64,000 nt of DNA from JAWKIW01 sp041394145 (GCA_041394145.1 JAWKIW010000021.1:26329-90328), one strand, 5' to 3'. Shown: positions 52,842-62,239, numbered from the stretch's first letter. The notes: generated by a model not told the origin, from the sequence alone. Translations and numbers: made by a program.

Positions 52842-53405
52842 ATGCGGATCGCGGTGCTGGCGTCGGGCTCGGGGACGATCCTCGACGCCATCGCCGGTGC
52901 CGGCATCCCCGTCGAGGTCGTCGGCGTCGACCGACGGTGCGGGGCGATCGACGTCGCCGAGCGTCACGGCCTGCCCTGCCTCGTCTTCGAGCGCACCTCC
53001 TACGGTGCCGACTTCGACCGCGACGCCTTCTCCAAGGAGGTCGCCACCGCGCTGGCCGACCGGAAGGTCGACCTCGTGGTCATGGCCGGCTGGGGGACGA
53101 TCTTCTCCCAGCCGATGTTCGACGCGTTCGACGGCCGCATCATCAACACCCACCCCGCGCTGCTGCCCGCCTTCAAGGGCTGGCACGCTGTCGACGACGC
53201 CCTGGCCGCCGGGGTGAAGGTGACCGGGTGCACGGTGCACGTGGCCACGGCCTCGGTCGACGACGGCCCGATCCTCGCCCAGGAGGCCGTGCCCGTCCTG
53301 CCCGACGACACCGCGGCCACCCTCCACGAGCGGATCAAGGAGGTCGAGCGGCGGATCTACGTCCGGACGATCGAAGAGATCCTCGACCGGGGCTCGGTGC
53401 TCTGA
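52842..53405 (+). CDS. purN: Phosphoribosylglycinamide formyltransferase
   Basis: Third step of purine synthesis, formylating GAR from 10-formyl-THF. The 187-residue enzyme has RIAVLASGSGT, the catalytic asparagine and histidine in INTHPALLPAFKG, and VDDGPILAQEAVPV carrying the catalytic aspartate. Length is normal. A TAGCGT -10 box (52829-52834) ends 7 bases before ATG 52842, so the mRNA is probably leaderless. purH follows after 46 bases. Confidence 0.95.
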   Translation: MRIAVLASGSGTILDAIAGAGIPVEVVGVDRRCGAIDVAERHGLPCLVFERTSYGADFDRDAFSKEVATALADRKVDLVVMAGWGTIFSQPMFDAFDGRIINTHPALLPAFKGWHAVDDALAAGVKVTGCTVHVATASVDDGPILAQEAVPVLPDDTAATLHERIKEVERRIYVRTIEEILDRGSVL

Positions 53406-53451
53406 GGTCGACGTGAGCGACGCCGGCCGATGGGGCCGGGAGGAGAGAGCT

Positions 53452-54978
53452 GTGAAGGCGCTGCTGTCCGTCTACGACAAGACCGGGATCGTCGAGCTGG
53501 CCCGAGGCCTGGCCGACCTCGGCTGGGAGCTGCTCTCGAGCGGCGGCACGGCTCGGGCGATCGCGGAGGCCGGGCTCGAGGTCACCGACGTCGCCGAGCT
53601 CACCGGCGTGCCCGCCATCCTCGGCCACCGGGTCGTGACGCTGCACCCCAAGGTGCACGGCGGCATCCTCGCCGACCGCAACGATCCCGAGCACCTCGCC
53701 GACATGGAGGCCTACGGCATCGAGGGCATCGACCTCGTCGTGGTGAACCTGTACCCGTTCTCGTCGGACCCGTCGATCGAGCTGATCGACATCGGCGGGC
53801 CGGCCATGGTGCGGGCCGCCGCCAAGAACCACCAGCACGTCGGTGTCGTGGTGAACCCCCGGGACTACGAGGTGGTGCTCGCCGAGCTGCAGGCCGAGGG
53901 CACGCTGACCTCGACCACCCGGCGACGCCTGGCGCGCGACGCGTTCGCCACCACCAGCACCTACGACGCGCAGATCGTGCAGTGGCTCGACGCCGGCGGA
54001 CCCGATGCCGTGTCGTCCGCCGACGAGGCCCCGGCCGAGCTGCCACCGTCGATCACCGTCACCCTCGACCGCCGTCAGGTGCTCCGGTACGGCGAGAACC
54101 CCCATCAGGTCGGTGCCCGCTACGCCCAGCGCGGCGGCGACGGATGGTGGGAGACGGCCGTCCAGCACGGCGGCAAGGAGATGTCCTACCTGAACGTGTA
54201 CGACACCGACGCCGCCTGGCGGTTGGCGTGGTCGCTCGGCGACGACGCCGCGGCCGTGGTGATCAAGCACGCCAACCCCTGCGGGGTGGCGGTCGCCGAC
54301 GACATCACGACGGCGTACCAGCGGGCGCACGAGTGCGACCCGGTCTCGGCCTTCGGTGGCATCGTCGCCGTCAACCGTCCCGTCACCGTCGAGATGGCCG
54401 AGGCGCTCGCCCCGGTGTTCACCGAGGTGCTGGTCGCTCCTGGCTTCGAGGGCGATGCGCTCGTGCGACTGCTGGAGAAGCGGAACCTGCGCATCCTCGA
54501 GGCCCACCCCCCGTCGCCGCCGACGCCCACGCTGCGCACCATCGACGGCGGCTACCTGTACCAGACCCCCGACGTCGTCTCCGTCGACCGAGACCAGTGG
54601 CAGGTCGTGACCAAGGCATCGCCCACCGAAGCGCAGTGGGACGACGTCGTGCTCGCCTGGCAGGTCGTCGCCAAGGTGACCTCCAACGCCATCGTCCTGG
54701 TGAAGGACCGCCAAGCTGTGGGCATCGGGTGCGGTCAGCAGAACCGCCGCGATGCCGGCCGTCTCGCCGGGGAGAAGGCCGACGGCCGCGCCCGCGGCGG
54801 CGTCTACGCCAGCGACGCCTTCTTCCCCTTCCCCGACGGCCTCGACGGCGCCATCGCGGCCGGCGCGTCGGTCGTCGTGCAGCCAGGCGGCTCCATCCGC
54901 GACGAAGAGGTGATCGCCGCCGCCGACGAGGCCGGTCTGGCCATGGTCCTCACCGGCGAGCGCCACTTCCGGCACTGA
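53452..54978 (+). CDS. purH: Bifunctional AICAR formyltransferase / IMP cyclohydrolase
   Basis: Last two steps of IMP synthesis. The N-terminal MGS domain (about 1-195) starts KALLSVYDKTGIVELARGLA and has VTLHPKVHGGILA. The formyltransferase domain has LRYGENPHQ, VVIKHANPCGVA (catalytic K-H), SAFGGIVAVNRPV and GIGCGQQNRRDAGRLAGEKA. GTG 53452 is chosen because GGGAGGAG (53438-53445) is 6 bases upstream. The in-frame GTG at 53413 would add 13 residues without homology. 508 residues. Confidence 0.97.
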   Translation: MKALLSVYDKTGIVELARGLADLGWELLSSGGTARAIAEAGLEVTDVAELTGVPAILGHRVVTLHPKVHGGILADRNDPEHLADMEAYGIEGIDLVVVNLYPFSSDPSIELIDIGGPAMVRAAAKNHQHVGVVVNPRDYEVVLAELQAEGTLTSTTRRRLARDAFATTSTYDAQIVQWLDAGGPDAVSSADEAPAELPPSITVTLDRRQVLRYGENPHQVGARYAQRGGDGWWETAVQHGGKEMSYLNVYDTDAAWRLAWSLGDDAAAVVIKHANPCGVAVADDITTAYQRAHECDPVSAFGGIVAVNRPVTVEMAEALAPVFTEVLVAPGFEGDALVRLLEKRNLRILEAHPPSPPTPTLRTIDGGYLYQTPDVVSVDRDQWQVVTKASPTEAQWDDVVLAWQVVAKVTSNAIVLVKDRQAVGIGCGQQNRRDAGRLAGEKADGRARGGVYASDAFFPFPDGLDGAIAAGASVVVQPGGSIRDEEVIAAADEAGLAMVLTGERHFRH

Positions 54979-55014
54979 CCGACGCCGCGTCGCACGGCGC
55001 TCGGCCGACGCGAG

Positions 55015-55041
55015 CGGGCCGGTGCCCGTGGCACCGGCCCG
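55015..55041. terminator. Bidirectional terminator between purH and the W-motif protein
   Basis: CGGGCCGGTGCC (55015-55026) pairs perfectly with GGCACCGGCCCG (55030-55041) around a 3-base loop. It lies between two convergent genes. Twelve G-C-rich pairs make it the strongest simple hairpin in the window besides the palindromes. Confidence 0.8.
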
Positions 55042-55084
55042 TCGTCAGCACTCGGGAGGTCGTCGGTCGGCGCGACCGGCTCGA

Positions 55085-55945
55085 TCACTTCACCTTGGCG
55101 GCGATCTTCTGGGCCGTCTCGCAGTTCTGGTCGTCCGAGCCGAACTTGATCTGTCCGTTCTGGGCGCCGTTCAGGTCGACGCTCGGCGTGGACGAGCCGC
55201 CCAGGCCGACGGAGACGTAGACCAGCTCGGTGCCCCTGCGCACGAGCACGCCCGAGGAGCCGGCGAGGTCGGTGGTGGTGCAGAAGGCCTCGTCACCCAC
55301 GCCGGGGAGCTCCTTGTTCAGGTAGCCGAGCGTCTCGACGCTGAGGCCGTTGCCCCGGTCCTGGGTGGTCCCCTTGGCCTTGGTCAGCTCCTGCTGGTAG
55401 CGGTTGGCGGCGTCGCCGCCCTCGAACCGTGCGATCCGCACCACCCCGGACGAGCTGCTCGAGGCGGTCGGGGTGGCCCAGCAGGTCTTGGCGTCGCCGA
55501 GCACCCGGGCGTCGAGGGCCGGCGTGGCGATGGCGGTGATGCCGCCCAGCTGGATGAGGTCGTAGGGCTGGCCCATCGCGTCGCTCACGTCCTGGTTGGA
55601 GGCGAAGTCGCAGCTGGACTTGCCGAAGGCCTCGCCGCTGTCGACCTTGCTCCCCAGCCAGGCGACGCCGGCGATGGCGGCAACGGCCCCCAGCACGCCG
55701 ATCACCAGGAAGATGATCAGCGCGGTCATGCACCCCTTGTTCGACTTCTTGGGAGCGGTCGCGGGGGGACCGGCCGGGGCGTAGCCCGGGTAGCCCCCGC
55801 CGTACCCGGCCTGCGGGCCGGGCTGGTGGGGAACGGTGGGTGGCTGCTGGGGCGTGGTCGGGGCCGCCGTCGAGCCGCCCTGGGGTGGGTACCACTTGCC
55901 GTCGGAGGCGAGCCACCAACCGGGGCCCTGGGACACGTCGCTCAT
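55085..55945 (-). CDS. Membrane-anchored protein with N-terminal WASDGKWYPP motif
   Basis: A 286-residue protein. Residues 8-22 (GPGWWLASDGKWYPP) resemble the short W-rich cytoplasmic motif seen in many actinobacterial membrane proteins (DUF2510-like). Then come a Pro/Gly-rich segment, one transmembrane helix (CMTALIIFLVIGVLGAVAAI), and an exported domain with four cysteines (SSCDF, KTCWA, AFCTT, QNCET) that could form two disulfides. ATG 55945 follows GGAAAGGATC. It converges with purH. Function unknown, possibly a surface sensor. Confidence 0.8.
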   Translation of the reverse strand: MSDVSQGPGWWLASDGKWYPPQGGSTAAPTTPQQPPTVPHQPGPQAGYGGGYPGYAPAGPPATAPKKSNKGCMTALIIFLVIGVLGAVAAIAGVAWLGSKVDSGEAFGKSSCDFASNQDVSDAMGQPYDLIQLGGITAIATPALDARVLGDAKTCWATPTASSSSSGVVRIARFEGGDAANRYQQELTKAKGTTQDRGNGLSVETLGYLNKELPGVGDEAFCTTTDLAGSSGVLVRRGTELVYVSVGLGGSSTPSVDLNGAQNGQIKFGSDDQNCETAQKIAAKVK

Positions 55946-56198
55946 CGAGAGATCCTTTCCGTGGTGGTCAGTGAAGCAGCCGGGGCCGCATCCGTCGAGG
56001 GTTCCGAGGGCCTCGGCGGTCGGTTCGTCGTGCTCCGGGATGCCTGACACCCGGGGTCGGGCCGCGCTTACGCGGAAGGGCGCCGTCGGCCTGGCACCGA
56101 GGCGTGCGGTGGTCCGTCCCCTCCTACCACGGCCACGGCGGACCGGTGCCGGAACCGGGTTTCGCCCAGAGTGGGTCGCGGGCCGTAGCGTCGGGCGC

Positions 56199-57056
56199 AT
56201 GACGGCGCAGGTGCTCGACGGTGAAGCGGTGGCGGCGGCGATCAGGGCCGAGCTGCGGGAGCGGGTGGAAGCGCTCGTCGACCGGGGGGTGACCCCGGGC
56301 CTCGGCACGGTGCTCGTCGGCGACGACGGCCCGTCGGCCAACTACGTGGCCATGAAGCACCGCGACTGCGCGGAGCTCGGGATCGCCTCCCGCCACGTGC
56401 ACCTGCCCGCCGGCGCCACCCAGGCCGAGGTGCTCGAGGTGGTGCGCGACCTCAACGCCGATCCCGCGGTGGACGCCTACCTGATGCAGTACCCGTTCCC
56501 CGGCCACCTCGACTACGAGTCGGCCCTGCTCGCCGTCGATCCGGCCAAGGACGCCGACGGCCTCCACCCGGTCAACCTCGGCCGGCTGGTGCAGGGTGTC
56601 TCGGCGCCGCTGGCGTGCACCCCGGCCGGCATCCAGGTGCTGCTCGAGCGGCACGGCGTCGAGATCGCCGGCCGGCACGTGGTGATCGTCGGCCGTGGCC
56701 TCACCATCGGCCGCCCACTGGCGAACCTGCTCAGCCTCAAGCGCTCCAACGCCAACGCCGCCGTGACCGTCGTGCACACCGGCGTCGCCGATCTGGCCAC
56801 CTACACCCGGCAGGCCGACATCCTCGTGGCGGCGGCCGGATCACCCGGGCTGATCACCGCCGACATGGTGCGGCCCGGGGCGGTCGTCGTGGCTGCCGGC
56901 GTCTCGTTCGAGGGGCGCAGGCTGCTCTCCGACGTCGACGACGGGGTGGCCGAGGTGGCGGGCTGGCTGTCGCCACGCATCGGCGGGGTCGGCCCGATGA
57001 CCCGGGCGATGCTGCTGAGCAACACCGTCGACGCGGCCGAGGCGGCCGCGGGCTGA
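56199..57056 (+). CDS. folD: Methylenetetrahydrofolate dehydrogenase / cyclohydrolase
   Basis: Interconverts 5,10-methylene-THF and 10-formyl-THF, the donor used by purN and purH. The 285-residue protein has the catalytic Y-x3-K in NYVAMKHRDC, QYPFPGHLD, KDADGLHPVNLGRLVQG and the Rossmann VVIVGRGLTIGRPLANLL, where many enzymes read GRSxxVGxP. A TAGCGT box (56186-56191) ends 7 bases before ATG 56199. The 253-base gap to the left holds this promoter and the 5' end of the W-motif gene. A thioesterase-like gene starts 5 bases downstream. Confidence 0.95.
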   Translation: MTAQVLDGEAVAAAIRAELRERVEALVDRGVTPGLGTVLVGDDGPSANYVAMKHRDCAELGIASRHVHLPAGATQAEVLEVVRDLNADPAVDAYLMQYPFPGHLDYESALLAVDPAKDADGLHPVNLGRLVQGVSAPLACTPAGIQVLLERHGVEIAGRHVVIVGRGLTIGRPLANLLSLKRSNANAAVTVVHTGVADLATYTRQADILVAAAGSPGLITADMVRPGAVVVAAGVSFEGRRLLSDVDDGVAEVAGWLSPRIGGVGPMTRAMLLSNTVDAAEAAAG

Positions 57057-57061
57057 CCACG

Positions 57062-57937
57062 ATGGGCGCCCGCACGTTCGCCGACGCCACTGCCGTGGCG
57101 CCCGTCCCCGGTCGCGACGGCGAGTGGACGGCGGCGGTCCCGCCCGACTGGAACGTGCCGCTCGGTGTGCACGGCGGGATGCTCGTCGCCGTGGTCCTGC
57201 GGGCGGCCGGCGCAGCTCGTGACCTCGCCGGCACCCACGACCACCGGCTGCGCACCGCCCACGCCTCGTTCCTCGCCCGCCCCGAGGACGGCGACCTCCT
57301 GCTCAGCACCCACGTGCTGCGGGCCGGGGCGACCACGAGCCACGTCGACGTCGTCGGCCGCCGCCCCGGCGGCGACCGGGACCTGATCGGCGCCCGCGTG
57401 CTGTTTACGAGGCCCCGGCCCCACGACATCGGTGACTTCACCGACGTCGAGCCCCCCGATGTGCCCCCGCCCCACCTGTGCGAGCCCGACCACGTCTGGG
57501 GCGCCGGCGGCAGCCCCCTCCCACGACCGCCGCTGTTCGACCAGTTCGACATGCGTCCCGCCCTGGGCACCCTTCCCTGGGAGCCGGGGTGGCGCCCGGG
57601 GCTGCCGGCCCGCTACGCACGGTGGAACCGCCTCCTCGAGCCGGTGGTCACCGACGACGGTGACGTCGACCCGCTCGCCCTGCTCCCGATGGCCGACCTG
57701 CCCGGCCCGTCGCTGTGGACGCGCTTCCCGCCGGACGAGCAGTTCCGGGCGCTGACCAGCCTCGAGCTGGCGTTCCACCTGCTCGAGCCGGTCACCGACG
57801 AGTGGGTGCTCGCCGACTTCCGCACCCGCTGGCTGGGCGACGGCTACGCCCACACCACCTGCGACCTGTGGTCTGCCGGCCGCCTGGTCGCGGTGAGCGA
57901 GCAGATGATGCTGGTGCGCGTGGTGGAGCCCACGTGA
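57062..57937 (+). CDS. Thioesterase-like double-hotdog protein
   Basis: A 291-residue protein with two hotdog-like halves. The first is NVPLGVHGGMLVAVVLRAAG and AHASFLARPEDGDLLLSTHV. The second is LPGPSLWTRFPPDE, TSLELAFHLLEPVTDEWVLA and FRTRWLGDGYAHTTCDLWSA. This matches the actinobacterial acyl-CoA thioesterase family related to TesB. It begins 5 bases after folD and is likely co-transcribed with it. The acyl substrate is unknown. Confidence 0.85.
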   Translation: MGARTFADATAVAPVPGRDGEWTAAVPPDWNVPLGVHGGMLVAVVLRAAGAARDLAGTHDHRLRTAHASFLARPEDGDLLLSTHVLRAGATTSHVDVVGRRPGGDRDLIGARVLFTRPRPHDIGDFTDVEPPDVPPPHLCEPDHVWGAGGSPLPRPPLFDQFDMRPALGTLPWEPGWRPGLPARYARWNRLLEPVVTDDGDVDPLALLPMADLPGPSLWTRFPPDEQFRALTSLELAFHLLEPVTDEWVLADFRTRWLGDGYAHTTCDLWSAGRLVAVSEQMMLVRVVEPT

Positions 57938-57996
57938 TCGGCTCGCCGGCCGCCGTGGGCCGCGAGGAGGGGGATCGGTTGGGTAGCGTCCGGTCG

Positions 57997-58476
57997 GTGG
58001 GCTCACCTGTCGCACCGCTCCGTCATCGGGTCAACCGGCTGACCGCGCTCGTCCTCGCCGTCCTGTTCGTCCTGGCCGTCTCCTGCTCGAGCGGGGGCGG
58101 GACGAGCGAACCCGCCGCCGACGGTGGTTCGTCGAAGCTGGTGTTCAAGGAGGCCGACAGCGACATCTCGGTGGCGCGGGGCGACACCTTCGCCATCCGG
58201 CTCAAGGCCAACCCATCCGTCGGCGACTCCTGGCAGGTCGTGCAGGCCCCCGACCCGCGGGTCGCCGAGCCCAAGGGCGAGCCGACGATGAAGTACGACT
58301 CCCCCAACCCCGAGCCCGGGGCCGGGGGCCAGATGGAGTTCAAGTACAAGGCCGTCGGCGACGGGACCACGACGATCCGCTTCTACGACTGCTACCGCTG
58401 CAGCCCCGGTGGCACCGTCGCCCCGTCCGACACGCAGTACGCCCGCACCCTCGAGTTCCGCGTCACCGTCGGGTGA
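57997..58476 (+). CDS. Chagasin-like (I42) exported protein
   Basis: A 159-residue exported protein. A hydrophobic signal (LTALVLAVLFVLAVSC) with a possible lipobox cysteine is followed by a ~110-residue domain with ANPSVGDSWQVVQAPDPRVA and AGGQMEFKYKAVGDGTTTIR. These match loop 1 (NPTTGYxW) and loop 2 (GxGG) of chagasin-type cysteine protease inhibitors. The third loop (RPW) is not evident: the region reads FYDCYRCSPGG and may hold a disulfide. GTG 57997 lies 7 bases after TAGCGT (57984-57989). The frame is open further upstream. Confidence 0.75.
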   Translation: MGSPVAPLRHRVNRLTALVLAVLFVLAVSCSSGGGTSEPAADGGSSKLVFKEADSDISVARGDTFAIRLKANPSVGDSWQVVQAPDPRVAEPKGEPTMKYDSPNPEPGAGGQMEFKYKAVGDGTTTIRFYDCYRCSPGGTVAPSDTQYARTLEFRVTVG

Positions 58477-58552
58477 GCCAGCTCCCTCGACCTCGGGTCG
58501 ACCCCGCCCGCACCTGGGAGCGCGTCGCCTCGTCGCCTAACCTCGGGTCGGT

Positions 58553-59410
58553 ATGACCAAGATCGCGGACCTGCTGGCGGCAGGGCGGACGTACTCGTTC
58601 GAGTTCTTCCCGCCCAAGACCGACGAGGCGGCACGGGAGCTGGAGAAGACCATCGGCGAGCTGCAGCCGCTGCGGCCGTCGTTCGTGTCGGTCACCTACG
58701 GCGCCGGTGGCTCGACGCGCGATCGCACGCGCGACGTCGTCATCCACATCGAGCGGGACGCCGGCATCACGGCCATGGCCCACCTCACCTGTGTCGCCCA
58801 CACGCGCGAGCAGCTGGTCTCGCTGCTCGAGGAGTACAAGGCCGCCGGGATCAAGAACATCCTCGCCCTCGGTGGCGACCCGCCGACCGACGTCGACGAC
58901 TACCCGCACGACCTCGAGCACGCCAGCGAGCTGGTGGCCCTGGTCCGGGAGGTCGACGACTTCTCGATCGGCGTCGCCGCCCACCCCGAGCTGCACCCGC
59001 GCTCGCCCGACCGCGAATCCGACCGCCGGTTCCTCGCGGCCAAGCTGGCGATGGCCGACTTCGGCATCACCCAGTTCTTCTTCAAGGCCGAGCCCTACCT
59101 GCGCATGATCGACGAGCTCGACGCCCTCGGGTGCACCACTCCGGTGGTCCCGGGCATCATGCCCGTCACCAACGCCAAGCAGGTGGCCCGCTTCGCGCAG
59201 CTGGCCGGGGCCGAGTTCCCGCCCGATCTGGCCGAGCGGCTCGAGGCGGTGGCCGACGATCCGGCGGCGGTGCGGGCCCTGGGCGTGCAGATCGCCACCG
59301 AGCTGTGCGAGGACCTGCTGGACGCGGGCGTGCCGGGGCTGCACTTCTACACGCTCAACCGCTCCACGGCGACGCGCGAGATCTACGCCAACCTGGGCCT
59401 GCCGCGCTGA
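58553..59410 (+). CDS. metF: Methylenetetrahydrofolate reductase
   Basis: Reduces 5,10-methylene-THF to 5-methyl-THF for methionine synthesis. The 285-residue TIM-barrel flavoprotein has YSFEFFPPKTDEAARELEKT (catalytic glutamate), FVSVTYGAGGSTRDRTRDVV, AHLTCVAHTREQLVSLL, NILALGGDPP and FGITQFFFKAEPYLRMID. A TAACCT box (58538-58543) ends 9 bases before ATG 58553. Together with folD and purN/purH it completes a one-carbon cluster. Confidence 0.95.
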   Translation: MTKIADLLAAGRTYSFEFFPPKTDEAARELEKTIGELQPLRPSFVSVTYGAGGSTRDRTRDVVIHIERDAGITAMAHLTCVAHTREQLVSLLEEYKAAGIKNILALGGDPPTDVDDYPHDLEHASELVALVREVDDFSIGVAAHPELHPRSPDRESDRRFLAAKLAMADFGITQFFFKAEPYLRMIDELDALGCTTPVVPGIMPVTNAKQVARFAQLAGAEFPPDLAERLEAVADDPAAVRALGVQIATELCEDLLDAGVPGLHFYTLNRSTATREIYANLGLPR

Positions 59411-59522
59411 CGCCGTCGGCGGGCACCCCGACCCGGCCGCCCCGTGGCATCACGGCAGGGCTCGGGTAGCGTCGGGGCATCGCCGGGGGGACCGGCGCCG
59501 AGACGCCACCGGGGAGGCCGCC

Positions 59523-60947
59523 GTGCGCGACCAGCAGCAGCTCTACATCGACGGCGCGTGGGTGCCGTCCACGGGCACGGGCACCATCGACGTGATCGAC
59601 GCCAGCACCGAGGACGTCATCGGGCGCATCCCCGAGGGGACGTCCGCCGACGTCGACCGCGCGGTCGCCGCCGCCAAGGCGGCCCTCCCGGCGTGGGCCG
59701 CGACGTCACGCGACGACCGGGCCAAGGTGCTGCAGGCCCTCGCCGAAGGGCTGGCGGCCCGCAGCGAGGAGATCGCCGGGGTGATCGCCGGCGAGGTCGG
59801 GATGCCGCTGTTCTACGCCAACCTGATCCAGGCCGGGCTGCCCGCCACCAACATGGCGAAGCACGTCGAGATGCTGAGCTCCTTCGCGTTCGAGGAGCGC
59901 CTCGGCAACTCGCTCGTCGTGCGCGAGCCCGTCGGCGTCGTCGGGGCGATCACGCCGTGGAACTACCCGCTGCACCAGATCGTGTGCAAGGTCGCGCCGG
60001 CTCTTGCGGCCGGCAACACCGTGGTGCTCAAGCCGAGCGAGGTGGCGCCGCTCAACGCCTTCATCCTCGCCGAGATCGTCCACGACGTCGGCGTGCCCGC
60101 AGGGGTGTTCAACCTCGTCACCGGGACGGGCCCGGTCGTGGGCGAGGCCATCGCCGCCCACCCCGACGTCGACATGGTCTCGTTCACCGGCTCCACCCGG
60201 GCCGGCAAGCGGGTGAGCGAGGTCGGCGCCCAGACCGTCAAGCGCGTGCACCTGGAGCTGGGCGGCAAGTCGGCCAACATCATCCTCGACGACGCCGACC
60301 TCGAGCGCTGCGTGCCGCCGGGCGTGCAGTACGGCTGCTACATGAACTCGGGTCAGACCTGCTCGGCCCTCACCCGGATGCTCGTGCCGCGCGCGCTGCA
60401 GGACCGCGTCGTCGAGCTGGCCGTGGCCAAGGCCGAGTCCCTCACCGTGGGGCCCGCCGGCAGCGAGGCCGACCTCGGTCCGCTCATCTCGGCCACCCAG
60501 CGCGACCGCGTCCGCAGCTACATCCAGCGGGGCATCGACGAGGGCGCCCGGCTGGTGACCGGTGGGCCAGAGGCGCCCGACGGCCTCGACACGGGCTACT
60601 TCGTGCGGCCGACGATCTTCGCCGACGTGACGCCGGACATGACCATCGCCCAGGAGGAGATCTTCGGGCCGGTGCTGTGCATCATGCCGTACGACTCCGA
60701 GGACGAGGCGGTCGAGATCGCCAACAGCACGATCTACGGGCTCGCCGGAGGCGTGCAGTCGGGCGACCAGGAGCGGGCGCTCGCCGTCGCCCGCCGGCTC
60801 CGCACCGGCCAGGTCGAGGTGAACGGCGGCCCGTACAACATCGAGGCCCCGTTCGGCGGGTACAAGCAGTCGGGCAACGGGCGCGAGCTCGGCCCGTTCG
60901 GCCTCGAGGAGTTCTGCGAGGTCAAGGCCATCCAGCTGCCGGTCTGA
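59523..60947 (+). CDS. Aldehyde dehydrogenase family protein
   Basis: NAD(P)-dependent oxidation of an aldehyde. The 474-residue protein has EPVGVVGAITPWNYPLHQIV, VSFTGSTRAGKRVSE, the general base E245 in LELGGKSANI and the nucleophile C280 in NSGQTCSALTRM. EEIFGPVLCIMPYDSEDEAV and FGGYKQSGNGRELGPFG follow. It belongs to the broad betaine-aldehyde/class I group. GTG 59523 follows GGGGAGGCCGCC. A TAGCGT sits about 50 bases upstream. Substrate unknown. Confidence 0.93.
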   Translation: MRDQQQLYIDGAWVPSTGTGTIDVIDASTEDVIGRIPEGTSADVDRAVAAAKAALPAWAATSRDDRAKVLQALAEGLAARSEEIAGVIAGEVGMPLFYANLIQAGLPATNMAKHVEMLSSFAFEERLGNSLVVREPVGVVGAITPWNYPLHQIVCKVAPALAAGNTVVLKPSEVAPLNAFILAEIVHDVGVPAGVFNLVTGTGPVVGEAIAAHPDVDMVSFTGSTRAGKRVSEVGAQTVKRVHLELGGKSANIILDDADLERCVPPGVQYGCYMNSGQTCSALTRMLVPRALQDRVVELAVAKAESLTVGPAGSEADLGPLISATQRDRVRSYIQRGIDEGARLVTGGPEAPDGLDTGYFVRPTIFADVTPDMTIAQEEIFGPVLCIMPYDSEDEAVEIANSTIYGLAGGVQSGDQERALAVARRLRTGQVEVNGGPYNIEAPFGGYKQSGNGRELGPFGLEEFCEVKAIQLPV

Positions 60948-61009
60948 CCGGTCGAGGGCAGCCCGCCGCTCCCGCGACCGCCTCGTCACCGGTCCTCTAC
61001 GATCCCCCC

Positions 61010-62107
61010 ATGCCGAGGCTTCCCTGGCGGTCCCTGCTGGTGTGGAGCCTCGCCCCCACGGTGCTCGTGGCGGGGTATGCGCTGTGGGACCTCTCCACGA
61101 CCCGCGACACCCTCGGCGGCCTCGTCGTGACGGGGCCGCAGGTGCCCGGCGCCGAGGTGCTGCGGGCCGAGCTGGGCGACGATGCCGTCAACGAAGCCGG
61201 GAAGCACGACGGCGCGTTCTTCTACGCGATCGCCCGCGACCCGTTCTCGCCGGGCACGGCGGCCGCCGGGCTCGACGGCCCCCGGTACCGGCTCCAACGC
61301 ATCGCCTTCCCCCTCGCGGCCTGGGTGCTGCACCCCACCGGTGGTGGCGTCGGCCTGGAGTGGGCGATGTTCGCGGTGGGCGTGGCGTCGATCCTCGGCG
61401 GCAGCCTGGCCACCGGCGCCCTGTCCGTGACGCTGCGCGGGCCACCCTGGCCGGCGGCGCTGTTCGCGGCCGCCGTCGGCTCGTTCATCTCGCTGCGGAT
61501 CAGCGTCCCCGATCCGATGGCGTTGGGCCTCGCGGTGGCCGCCATCGTGCTCGTCCTGCGGGGACATCTCGTCGCAGCGTTGGTGGCCGCCGTCGCGGCC
61601 GGCCTCACCCGCGAGGTGATCCTGGTCGTGTTCGCCGGCTGGCTGCTGTCGCGGCGCGACCGGGACGCGCTGGTGCTGTTCGCCGTCCCCTCGCTGGTCG
61701 TGGCCGCCTGGGGCGCCTACCTCCTGCGAGCGGTCGCCCCCGGCGAGACCACGGTCAACTTCGGCCCGCCGTTCGTCGGGGTGGTGGACTCGTTCCGCTT
61801 CTGGTTCCAGGGCCACGAGCCGCTCGGGCTGGTGGGCTTCCTGCTCGGCGTCGGCGTGGGCATCGCCGGCCTGGCACGGCGGGGCCTGCGACACCCGCTG
61901 GCCGGTGCCGTGCTCGCCAGCCTGGCGTTCCTGGTGCCGCTCACGGCGTCGGTGCTGGCGCCGGAGCGCAACGCCAACCGGATGGTGATGCCCGTGTTCG
62001 TGCTCGGCATCGTGATGCTCGTGACGCCGACCGACGCGCTGCCACCCCCGCCGCCCTGGCGTGCCGTGCTGGGCCGGCCGGGCCGCCGGGCCCGGGTGTC
62101 GGGCTGA
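61010..62107 (+). CDS. Polytopic membrane protein, possible GT-C glycosyltransferase
   Basis: A 365-residue protein with about nine or ten hydrophobic helices. After the first helix comes an exported loop with GKHDGAFFYAIARDPF and RYRLQRIAFPLAAWVL, as in the acidic first loop of GT-C enzymes and related actinobacterial membrane proteins. LTREVILVVFAGWLLSRRDR and PERNANRMVMPVF are further conserved-looking stretches. A TACGAT -10 (60998-61003) ends 6 bases before ATG 61010. The enzymatic assignment is tentative. Confidence 0.75.
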   Translation: MPRLPWRSLLVWSLAPTVLVAGYALWDLSTTRDTLGGLVVTGPQVPGAEVLRAELGDDAVNEAGKHDGAFFYAIARDPFSPGTAAAGLDGPRYRLQRIAFPLAAWVLHPTGGGVGLEWAMFAVGVASILGGSLATGALSVTLRGPPWPAALFAAAVGSFISLRISVPDPMALGLAVAAIVLVLRGHLVAALVAAVAAGLTREVILVVFAGWLLSRRDRDALVLFAVPSLVVAAWGAYLLRAVAPGETTVNFGPPFVGVVDSFRFWFQGHEPLGLVGFLLGVGVGIAGLARRGLRHPLAGAVLASLAFLVPLTASVLAPERNANRMVMPVFVLGIVMLVTPTDALPPPPPWRAVLGRPGRRARVSG

Positions 62108-62239
62108 TCCCGACGAAGAGGCGTCGCCGCGCCACGGCGTGACGCGAGCCGTGGTGGCGCCTTCAGGTCGGGCGCGCCACCATGAGCGACGCCCCCGGGA
62201 GAGCCGACGGCGGGCACCAGCACGACGACGGGGAGGATC

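Noticed and set aside
52651..53217. 188-codon plus-strand frame across palindrome 2 and purN
   Set aside because: It shows the same peptide from the palindrome as another frame at copy 1, simply because the DNA repeat is the same. Otherwise it is an out-of-frame reading of purN.
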